A DNA stretch of 6,492 nucleotides from Candidatus Bathyarchaeum sp. GTDB taxonomy: Archaea; Thermoproteota; Bathyarchaeia; Bathyarchaeales; Bathyarchaeaceae. Shown here piece by piece: positions 1-6,182 of this stretch. The stretch spans positions 1-6,492 of the forward strand of contig PIXS01000333.1 of assembly GCA_003096255.1 (NCBI GenBank), given 5' to 3'. Positions within the stretch are counted from its first letter, which is position 1; every line of letters starts with the position of its first letter. The notes under the pieces are model-generated. The model was not told the DNA's origin and did not search any database. It saw only the letters and a program-made list of their open reading frames with translations. The position numbers were made by a program, and so were the translations under genes.

Positions 1-368
1 GTTAGTTGATTAGATTTTTTTGTTGTAATTAACCCGTATAAACTGTACTTGCCTAATGACACGTTTGTTAAGTCAATTGCACACGTACATTTCAATTGTG
101 GGATAGTTTTTAGAAACTGAGCGATTTTTTCTTGATGATAAACATTTGTAATAACGCCCACTTCAGCAATGAATTCATAACCTAAAGAAGCGGGATTAAG
201 GTGCATGCTTTCTTTGCAAATAATGCCTGTTCTTTTTAAACGTGAATACCTTCTTTTCACGGCCGTCACGGAAATCCCGCATATTTTGGCTAATTCCGAA
301 AAACTTGTGCGAGATTCCTTTAGAAGCGACTTTAAAATTTTAAAGTCAGTTTCATCTAACTTCTTTAT
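1..368 (-). CDS. Lrp/AsnC-family transcriptional regulator (partial, C-terminus off the left edge)
   Basis: This frame was translated by hand on the minus strand and gives 122 codons before the edge. Residues 1-50 (MKKLDETDFKILKSLL onward) form the winged helix-turn-helix of Lrp/AsnC regulators: the opening LDETDFKIL helix, FSELAKICGIS, then the recognition helix VTAVKRRYSRLKRTGII. From about residue 62 (LGYEFIAEVGV) the RAM/AsnC effector-binding domain begins; it is cut off by the window edge. Such proteins are cytoplasmic DNA-binding dimers or octamers that sense amino acids or related metabolites; the effector here is unknown. The start is odd. An in-frame TAA lies at 377-375, and no ATG, GTG or TTG occurs between it and the conserved first helix. 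The best candidate is ATA at 368-366, eight bases after a GGAGGT Shine-Dalgarno. The gene is divergent from the surface-protein gene and may regulate it, which is inference from position only. Family assignment is firm; the start is not. Confidence 0.85.
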   Translation of the reverse strand, partial: MKKLDETDFKILKSLLKESRTSFSELAKICGISVTAVKRRYSRLKRTGIICKESMHLNPASLGYEFIAEVGVITNVYHQEKIAQFLKTIPQLKCTCAIDLTNVSLGKYSLYGLITTKKSNQL

Positions 369-376
369 GTCTGTTT

Positions 377-382
377 ACCTCC
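377..382 (-). promoter_or_regulatory. Shine-Dalgarno of the Lrp-type gene
   Basis: GGAGGT on the minus strand, followed by eight bases and then ATA at 368-366. It decides the start: the only codon at proper spacing and in frame with the helix-turn-helix is ATA, which is non-canonical. Confidence 0.6.
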
Positions 383-441
383 GTGAACTGTCTTCCTTGT
401 GTAAACTGAAACGTCCCTTATTAATTAAGAATTGTCTAATG

Positions 442-454
442 AATTTTAAATATT
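442..454 (-). promoter_or_regulatory. Possible TATA box for the Lrp-type gene
   Basis: The minus strand reads AATATTTAAAATT, resembling an archaeal TATA element. Transcription would start about 25 bases on, near 420-425, giving a leader of about 55 bases that contains the Shine-Dalgarno. The whole region is very AT-rich, so a chance match is quite possible. Confidence 0.35.
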
Positions 455-465
455 TTGATTGCTTT

Positions 466-492
466 AGTGTTTATTTTTTTAAAATCAACACT
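466..492. promoter_or_regulatory. Inverted repeat between the divergent promoters, possible operator
   Basis: AGTGTT (466-471) and AACACT (487-492) are perfect inverted arms separated by 15 AT-rich bases. The second arm overlaps another inverted repeat, ACTTA-GT-TAAGT (490-501), which abuts the BRE/TATA candidate at 503-515. Lrp-family proteins commonly bind such AT-rich dyads near their own genes. Binding here is inference only. Confidence 0.35.
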
Positions 493-502
493 TAGTTAAG
501 TA

Positions 503-515
503 CGAAATTTTAAAT
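503..515 (+). promoter_or_regulatory. BRE/TATA promoter candidate for the surface-protein gene
   Basis: The plus strand reads CGAAATTTTAAATA around 503-516: a purine/A-rich BRE-like stretch followed by TTTAAATA. A transcription start about 25 bases downstream (near 537-541) would leave a leader of about 10 bases before ATG 551, which is typical for archaea. This supports ATG 551 as the original start codon. Confidence 0.45.
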
Positions 516-550
516 ACACAACAAATCAAACAAATAGTCTCGTAAATTTA

Positions 551-3237
551 ATGGGGGAAAAAAAACGAAAACCCAAAATATAAAACCAAAAATATCTATT
601 ATCGTACTAATCTTCACAATAATCCTACCAACTCTATTAACCGCTTTGCCCATTGCAACTGCACATACACCTGCTTGGGAAATCCCAACACACGCTTTCA
701 TCAATGTTTCACCCGATCCTGTAGGCGTCAATCAACTCGCAAACATTCTTATGTGGCTGGCAGAAGTAATGCCTGGTGCAGCTGTTGGTAATGACATACG
801 ATTTCATGACTATACTCTAACCATCACCCAACCTAACGGTGAAACAGAGAAGATAGTTTTTGACGTGTGTTATGACACAACATCCGCGAAGTACTACGGA
901 TACTATCCTAATCAAATTGGTGCTTACACATTCAAATTTGATTTTCCTGGACAAACTTATACTTGGTCAGGCGATTTCGACGAAGGCTTTACAGGTGACT
1001 ACTATTTACCAAGCAGTGCAGAGACTACTCTTTATGTTCAAGAAGACCCAATATCTGCCATAACAAGCTATCCTCTTCCGAAAGAGTATTGGACACGACC
1101 AATTTACGGTGAAAACACTGACTGGTGGTCTATCTCATCAAACTGGCTTGGTGAAGGCGGTCCCCAAATCAAAGCCAGCTTCGCAGGATATCAAGTATAT
1201 GTTCCCGATGCTGTAGGCTCTCTGACTTCTCACGTAATGTGGACTAGCAGAGTCCAATCTGGAGGAGTAGTCGGAGGCGAATCATTCCCAATTTCCGGAG
1301 ACACCTACTTTGATGGAACCGCATATCTTCCTAGATTCGAAAATCCAATAATAATGGATGGAATGCTTTTCTACAAAGAACCATATGCTTTCGCGAGTTG
1401 TGGTTTTAGGGGAACTGACGATGGTGCAATAGTCTGCGTTGATCTACGAACAGGAGAAGAACTTTGGCGAGAACGTGATATGCCATCACCTACGTTTGGT
1501 CTTATTTTCAATGTTCAAAACCGAAATCAGCATGGTGTTCATCAACCACTACTTGTTGCTCCTGTAGGAACAACTTGGATGTTTTACGATGCATTCACAG
1601 GATACTGGCTTTTCAATGCAACTAACGTTCCTAGTGGCTCAGACGCGATGGGTACAAATGGAGAATTCATGAGATATGTTTTCCTAAATCAAGGAACAGA
1701 AGAAAATCCAGAATATGCTTTGGGACAATGGAACTCCTCTAAGCTTTGGTATGGAGCTGAAGGCGTTAACACCGATATTGCTGGTGAAGTAAGAGATGCA
1801 AGTGTCACATCAGGTAATGACGTCCGCTATGATTGGATTGCTCCTTTGCCATGGCTAGATCAGGCTGTGTCTTTGCCAGATTGGGGTGCTGCTGGAGTGC
1901 GCTCATTGACGCCAATAGTCGCTTATGAAGGTGATTTACTGCTTTGCTATAATGGTACTTTACCTGCTAGTAGAACTAGGTTTGGTCCAGCAAGCTGGGA
2001 GCCCTATACATACTTTGCAATCAACCTTAACAAATCAAGGGGTGATTTAGGTGAAGTTCTATGGTGGAAAACCTACGAGGCGCCGCCAGGCAACATTACT
2101 GTGGGAATCGGTGGAGTCGACCAAGAGAATCGTATCTGGCTAGAAGAATACAAGGAAACCAGTCAATGGGTCGCTTATAGCATGGAAACTGGTGAGCGGC
2201 TTTGGGGTCCAACTGAACCTCAAGCAAACTGGGACTATTACGGAACTGCAGGAATGGAAGATCGGATTGCAATGATAGCACACGGTAAAGTGTATAGCAT
2301 GATGTTTTCAGGAATACTTTACTGCTACGACGAACTCACTGGAAAACTATTGTGGACTTATGGCAACAGCGATGAAGACGGAAATAGTACCAGAGCGGGC
2401 TATCAGAACGCTTACGGTGTATATCCAACGCTCATAATGGCTATGGGTCGCGACATGATATATGCAGCGGCAACTGAACACACAGTAAACACTCCAATCT
2501 ACAAGGGTGCAAGGGTCATTTGTATTGACGCTGACAACGGAAATGAAGTATGGGACCTCTCATCATTCGTCAATTCTTTCCATAGCATATCTTTAGCGAT
2601 TGCAGACGGCTACACAACATGGTGGAATGGTTATTGTAACCAAATCTTTACTACTGGAAAAGGGCCTAGTCAAACTACTGTTACTGCTTCTCCAAAAGTT
2701 ACGACTTCAGGTAGTGGAGTGATAATTGAAGGCACAGTAATGGATCTTGCTGCGGGTACGAACCAAAATGAACAAGCTGCTCGTTTCCCGAATGGTGTCG
2801 CCGCTGTCTCTGATGCAAGCATGACTGACTGGATGGAATACGTGTACATGCAAAGACCACGACCAACAGATACTGTCGGTGTTGAAGTAATAATTGAAGC
2901 ACTTTATCCCGATAACAGCTTCCGCGAGATTGGTAGAGCAACAACTGATTCAACTGGTATGTTCAGTCTAAAATTTGAGCCCACTGACCAAGGCACCTAT
3001 ACTATCGTTGCTAGGTTTGAGGGTACAAATGGTTACTGGCCATCATTTGCAGAAACTTCCGTTGGAATAGATCCAGCACCAACAACAGAAGATACTGACT
3101 TGACTTCTCTAGAAAACTCTGTTAGCGATATTGAAAGTAACATGTCGAACATGCTGACGTACATTCTGGCAATACTAGTGATTGTGATAATAGCTCTATT
3201 AGTCGCCATCTTTTCGCTGCTGAAATCTCGCAAATAG
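551..3237 (+). CDS. Secreted, membrane-anchored PQQ-like beta-propeller protein, start frame disrupted
   Basis: One frame is open from 538 to the TAG at 3235-3237. It encodes a signal peptide (basic KPK, hydrophobic core about 595-648, probable cleavage ATA|HTP near 663/664). Numbering below counts TTG 646 as residue 1. An Ig-like N-terminal domain spans about 10-105. A PQQ-like propeller follows, with blade motifs GEELW (270-274), GERLW (516-520), GKLLW (566-570) and GNEVW (632-636). A second Ig-like domain lies at about 680-815 and a short coiled-coil-like stretch at 817-835. A transmembrane helix (838-859) ends in KSRK. Several N-glycosylation sequons (FNATN, YNGTL, GNITV, GNSTR) fit an extracellular protein. 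Ligand and enzymatic activity are unknown; the PQQ-like fold does not prove cofactor binding. ATG 551 is out of frame and reaches TAA at 581-583. The first in-frame conventional start, TTG 646, would delete the signal peptide. I list 551 as the probable original start, before a 14-base duplication. Confidence 0.8.
568..595 (+). repeat. 14-base imperfect tandem duplication inside the start region
   Basis: AAAACCCAAAATAT (568-581) is followed directly by AAAACCAAAAATAT (582-595): 13 of 14 bases match. The unit length is not a multiple of three, so it shifts the frame. With one copy removed, ATG 551 reads MGEKKRKPKISIIVL and continues into the signal peptide and the long ORF. The single mismatch (c574/a588) falls at the third position of the proline codon in that restored frame and is synonymous. 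Confidence 0.75.
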
Positions 3238-3260
3238 ACACAAATACCAACCCAAATTCC

Positions 3261-3280
3261 CTCCCTTCTTTTTTTGGGAG
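3261..3280 (+). terminator. Hairpin with T-run after the surface-protein gene
   Basis: CTCCC (3261-3265) can pair with GGGAG (3276-3280) around a loop that contains seven consecutive T (3269-3275). It lies 24 bases after the stop codon. Archaeal termination depends mainly on such T-tracts, so this is a reasonable terminator candidate. Confidence 0.5.
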
Positions 3281-3315
3281 TAAAAAATCAAAACAGAAAA
3301 CAGGGGGCTGAAAAG

Positions 3316-3329
3316 GTTCATGCATGAAC
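3316..3329. repeat. Perfect 14-base palindrome
   Basis: GTTCATGCATGAAC is fully self-complementary. It lies 36 bases after the T-run hairpin and just before a second hairpin (3340-3354). Its function is unknown; it could be a protein-binding site or part of an RNA fold. Confidence 0.6.
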
Positions 3330-3559
3330 AAGCGTACCTTTACCAAAGTGGTAATTTCAGGTTTCGCATGTTTCCATTCTCCATAATAAGATATGCAAGA
3401 GCCTCAGAAAACCCCTGTCTTCATAAAGATTTGTATGCAACCAACAAGGCTGAATGGGCCTTAGAAAGTTCACATTCCTCTCGGATGTGGGGTTTTGTCC
3501 ATTTTCCTTTCCTCTTTCTAAAGCCCCAGCAAACTCCAGAAATACTAAAACACATTTCT

Positions 3560-3575
3560 CAATTTCGTAAAATTG
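3560..3575 (-). terminator. Hairpin downstream of the Nre gene, possible terminator
   Basis: CAATTT (3560-3565) and AAATTG (3570-3575) form a perfect six-base stem with a four-base loop. On the minus strand it lies about 90 bases beyond the Nre stop codon and is followed by a modest T-rich stretch (GTGTTTTAGTATTT). The T-tract is weak, so the role is uncertain. Confidence 0.3.
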
Positions 3576-3665
3576 CTTAGAAAGAACCAAATCTTGAGCA
3601 TCTTACGCCCCAGAAATTGTCATACGCATCTTAAGGAGAATAGCTAAATGGACTTAGAATGTTCT

Positions 3666-5054
3666 CTATCGAAAGTAATCTGTTAATCTCTTTTGGAACA
3701 GGGCATTCTTTAGCAGCATACTTTTTTCTATCCACTGTTTAATAGGAATCTGGAACTGGCTGCTGATGCGTGTTAACGCCTCGTTTAGTGTGTTGTATTT
3801 GTATGGCTTCTGTAACATGGCATTCCGCACATTCTCTCGCACCTGCCAGACTCCCACAGGCATAATGTAGCCTGAGCGTGCTTCCCGCAAAACAATCACT
3901 GACGCTTGCCTCCGTTCCTTCATGAGCAGTTCTCCTACAGCTAAACGAGCCGCATAATAGCAACCTCCAATACTTGCGTAGGTAGTGCGACCGCCATAGC
4001 CTTCCCAGTCCCCAAAGAGGAGTATGTTTCTGCCGTTTGGATTCCAGACTGTGCCTGGATACCAAGCTTCCATTGCTTCGTAACTCCATTCTCTGGGCAT
4101 CATCAGGACTTCGAATTGATTGTCCAGATAACGGGACTCGTAGACGCGGTACTCGTTGATTTCAGGAAACATTTTGATTTTTTCCATCATTTCTTTCGAG
4201 ATGATGCTGTCTACGGCTGTTATGCTCCAACGTGTGGGAACCAGCCGCCGCTGATCTTTCACTCCAAAAGCGCCGACGCTGAAAGCTCGTTGAATTTTTG
4301 TGACCATTGTTCCTTTCTGGAAAAGTGTTGTGACCGCTTCTGAGGCTTTCAAATCATCGTCAAAGTAGGCTTTCTGAACATGATGATCCCATTTAGGATT
4401 TGAAACACGCATGTTCTTGACGAGGGCAGAGGGTCCAAAGGGCTGAACCTGGTCATCAAGAACAAGGGCGGCAGCGGGCTTCTTTTTGAGGTTCAACTCA
4501 ACATCAACTGGGCTAACTGACAAAGCTAAATCTATGGTTCGGTCCATGATTTTTCCAGATTCCTCAAACTTTTTTACATGAACCCTGTGTTTTCCTCTTA
4601 CAAGCATGGAGCGGAAACCCACAATTTCGTCGATAGACTTACCAAACCATGATTCAGGCTGGTCAAACTGGCTTGTGTCTTCGTGGATGGGCGGAACAAG
4701 AGGTCCTGCATAAACGTAAGGGTACCCGATTCGACCCACAAAAACTCCTGGCGGGCAAGCTCCATCCAAGTCAGTGCCCTGAAGAAGAGTAGATGACCTG
4801 AAGTAGGAACTGAACCTGACAACAAGGGGGCACCGTGTTTTTCCGCACAGGAACTTGCCGCCCTTACATGCTGCGCATAGACTTCTTCCCCGCATCTTGG
4901 TTACTATCTTTTCTTTATCGTAGTCAACGTCTGCGGCGAGGTTTGGGTCATCTAGAAGCTTTAGAACCCATTGGTTATCCTTTAAAGAGGGCTTAGGCTT
5001 TTTTACTTGCCCGATAACCGTGGGGTTTCTTTTTCCTCCAATGGGTCTTCTCAT
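3666..5054 (-). CDS. nreA: Nre-family archaeal DNA repair protein with PCNA-binding tail
   Basis: A 462-residue protein. The N-terminal zinc-finger motif is CAACKGGKFLCGKTRCP, with cysteines near residues 60, 63, 70 and 75. The conserved Nre core follows (for example PPGVFVGRIGYPYVYAGP and LFGDWEGYGGRTTYASIGGCYYAARLAV). The extreme C-terminus QKRLTDYFR is a PIP box (Q-x-x-L-x-x-aromatic-aromatic) for docking on the sliding clamp PCNA. In Haloferax volcanii, NreA is known to act with UvrABC and PCNA in repair of mitomycin C damage; the same role here is by family. I chose ATG 5054 because GGCGGAG (5066-5060) lies just upstream. An in-frame TTG at 5078 would add eight residues and lacks that support. 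The gene is transcribed alone, convergent with the surface-protein gene and divergent from the ParA-type gene. The family is clear; NreA rather than NreB is less certain. Confidence 0.9.
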   Translation of the reverse strand: MRRPIGGKRNPTVIGQVKKPKPSLKDNQWVLKLLDDPNLAADVDYDKEKIVTKMRGRSLCAACKGGKFLCGKTRCPLVVRFSSYFRSSTLLQGTDLDGACPPGVFVGRIGYPYVYAGPLVPPIHEDTSQFDQPESWFGKSIDEIVGFRSMLVRGKHRVHVKKFEESGKIMDRTIDLALSVSPVDVELNLKKKPAAALVLDDQVQPFGPSALVKNMRVSNPKWDHHVQKAYFDDDLKASEAVTTLFQKGTMVTKIQRAFSVGAFGVKDQRRLVPTRWSITAVDSIISKEMMEKIKMFPEINEYRVYESRYLDNQFEVLMMPREWSYEAMEAWYPGTVWNPNGRNILLFGDWEGYGGRTTYASIGGCYYAARLAVGELLMKERRQASVIVLREARSGYIMPVGVWQVRENVRNAMLQKPYKYNTLNEALTRISSQFQIPIKQWIEKSMLLKNALFQKRLTDYFR

Positions 5055-5059
5055 CTTCA

Positions 5060-5066
5060 CTCCGCC
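5060..5066 (-). promoter_or_regulatory. Shine-Dalgarno of the Nre gene
   Basis: GGCGGAG on the minus strand, five bases before ATG at 5054-5052. It favours this ATG over the upstream in-frame TTG at 5078. Confidence 0.5.
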
Positions 5067-5141
5067 AGAAAAGATCAAAAACAGTATGTGTTAACGAAGT
5101 ATGAAAGAGTTTTCTGTTTTCACCAAATTCCTACAATTTAG

Positions 5142-5155
5142 CTTATCACTTATCA
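5142..5155. repeat. Tandem 7-base direct repeat in the Nre/ParA intergenic region
   Basis: CTTATCA occurs twice head to tail (5142-5148 and 5149-5155), about 90 bases upstream of the Nre start. It may be a protein-binding site in the Nre promoter or simply chance in AT-rich DNA. Confidence 0.35.
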
Positions 5156-5245
5156 TTTTTTCTTAATTTCTTTCTGAATGAATGTGTGTGTCTTATTTTG
5201 ATATTCACATCTTTCATATGTAAAATTGACTGAAAGATATCTTAG

Positions 5246-5276
5246 CAATGATTAGTGTTCAAGGCAATCATTGAAC
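5246..5276 (+). promoter_or_regulatory. Overlapping inverted repeats upstream of the ParA-type gene
   Basis: Two inverted repeats share bases. CAATGATT (5246-5253) pairs with AATCATTG (5266-5273) across 12 bases. GTTCAA (5257-5262) pairs with TTGAAC (5271-5276) across 8 bases. They cannot form together as RNA hairpins. The block ends 30 bases before the TTG start codon. A separate 10-base palindrome, AAGATATCTT, lies just upstream at 5234-5243. An operator or a leader RNA switch are both possible. Confidence 0.45.
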
Positions 5277-5306
5277 TACACAAGAACTGCTAGGGGTTAG
5301 AGGGTA

Positions 5307-6056
5307 TTGCTCATAACGTTGCACTCGTACAAAGGCGGAACTGGAAAGACTCTGTTATCTGTGAATTTGGCAATGATTTTCGCTGATAAGGGTAAGAGGG
5401 TTTGTTTGCTGGATTTGGATCTTCGGGCTCCAAGCCTTAGTTCCACATTCAACAACAGTAACAAGTATTGGCTGAATGATTACCTGAACAAGGCTTGTAA
5501 AATAGACAGTGTTCTGACAGAATGTACCCCCAATTACTTGAAAGGGGGACAGCTGTTTGTTGGTTTGGCAAATCCTTCTACTGTGGCAATTCGTGATATG
5601 TCGGGTAAGGACAGGAAATGGGAGATGGAGGCTCTTGGCAGGCTTCTTTCTCTCAAGGACTCTCTTTTAGACGATATGGGTTTTGATTATGTGATTTGTG
5701 ACTCTAGTCCTGGGCTTCAGTATTCATCCATTAACGCGATTGTGGCAGCGGATATGGTGCTTGTGGTAACTTCCATAGACAAGTCGGATGTGGATGGAAC
5801 CCAGAGAATGATTGAGGAGCTCTATGAACTGTATGAAAAAAAGACGGGAATCGTAGTTAACAAAGCTCCACAAACAGTCCTGTCAGGGAAAACCCACATC
5901 AAACTTGATACACGCCAGTTACCCGTTGTTGAATATGTTCCATGTTCCTGTGATGTCCTCCAGTCCGGAGGCGAATACTTGTTTACTTTTGAAAAAACAG
6001 AACATCCTGTCACACAGAAACTACGGAAAATTGCCTCAAAAATTGAGAACTTCTAA
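5307..6056 (+). CDS. Orphan ParA/MinD-family P-loop ATPase
   Basis: A 249-residue cytoplasmic ATPase. The deviant Walker A motif KGGTGKT is at 9-15, with signature Lys9 and catalytic Lys14. The Walker A' motif DLDLRAPS is at 36-43, Walker B YVICDSSPG at 128-136, and the nucleotide-base motif VVNK at 182-185 region. ParA/MinD proteins dimerise on ATP and position DNA or protein complexes on the nucleoid or membrane. No C-terminal amphipathic membrane helix like that of MinD is obvious. The start is TTG 5307: an in-frame stop lies at 5298-5300, and only this start keeps the N-terminal strand LITLHSYKGG. Purine-rich AGGGG and GAGGG stretches lie upstream. There is no ParB-like partner in the window, so its cargo is unknown. 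A CxC pair (CSC, about 213-215) is present but of no known role. Length is at the short end for the family. Confidence 0.85.
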   Translation: MLITLHSYKGGTGKTLLSVNLAMIFADKGKRVCLLDLDLRAPSLSSTFNNSNKYWLNDYLNKACKIDSVLTECTPNYLKGGQLFVGLANPSTVAIRDMSGKDRKWEMEALGRLLSLKDSLLDDMGFDYVICDSSPGLQYSSINAIVAADMVLVVTSIDKSDVDGTQRMIEELYELYEKKTGIVVNKAPQTVLSGKTHIKLDTRQLPVVEYVPCSCDVLQSGGEYLFTFEKTEHPVTQKLRKIASKIENF

Positions 6057-6155
6057 CAAAGTAACGTTTGATTCGGTTGTGACATTGTTTCTGTGCTAAT
6101 CCTGAACTGAAATCCGGAGCGGTACATAGGAAACGTTAATTTCTTGAGGCTAAAT

Positions 6156-6162
6156 CTTTAAG
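6156..6162 (+). promoter_or_regulatory. Possible TATA element of tpiA
   Basis: CTTTAAG lies about 33-39 bases before the tpiA ATG, preceded by AAAT that could serve as a BRE. It would give a short leader, and no clear Shine-Dalgarno precedes the ATG, which fits leaderless or short-leader translation. The match to the TATA consensus is weak. Confidence 0.3.
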
Positions 6163-6182
6163 TTCCTTAAACGTAGAATTAA

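Larger units (their letters stand above)
3238..3665. other. 428-base non-coding region between convergent genes
   Basis: I see no convincing gene here. Open frames of 77-86 codons exist on both strands but show no recognisable domain or credible ribosome-binding site. The region holds the T-run hairpin at 3261-3280, a 14-base palindrome at 3316-3329, and hairpins at 3340-3354 (TTACCA/TGGTAA), 3446-3462 (AAGGC/GCCTT), 3471-3489 (CACATTCC/GGATGTG with one bulge) and 3560-3575. A pyrimidine tract runs from about 3499 to 3519. It may contain a small RNA, but no known RNA family was recognised. Confidence 0.5.

Noticed and set aside
205..495. 96-codon plus-strand ORF
   Set aside because: It lies antisense to the Lrp-type helix-turn-helix, which is clearly the coding frame, and has no recognisable domain.
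646..648. TTG 646 as the true start of the surface protein
   Set aside because: It falls at the end of the hydrophobic core and leaves a C-terminally anchored extracellular protein with no export signal, while a perfect signal peptide is encoded in frame just upstream.
510..731. 73-codon minus-strand ORF over the surface-protein start
   Set aside because: Its hydrophobic stretch is the reverse complement of the signal-peptide region and AT-rich leader; the plus-strand frame continues into a long real protein.
3314..3330. GGTTCA resembling a tRNA T-loop
   Set aside because: The flanking bases do not form a T-stem, and no acceptor or anticodon arms were found; the sequence is part of a palindrome.
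3320..3590. ORFs of 86 (plus) and 77 (minus) codons in the convergent intergenic region
   Set aside because: No domain, no well-placed ribosome-binding site, and unlikely composition; they overlap each other on opposite strands.
4116..4343. 75-codon plus-strand ORF inside the Nre gene
   Set aside because: Antisense shadow of a well-recognised protein-coding frame.
5307..6056. Reading the P-loop gene as NifH or a complete plasmid partition system
   Set aside because: It lacks the NifH cysteine ligand context, and no ParB or iteron-like array is present nearby.
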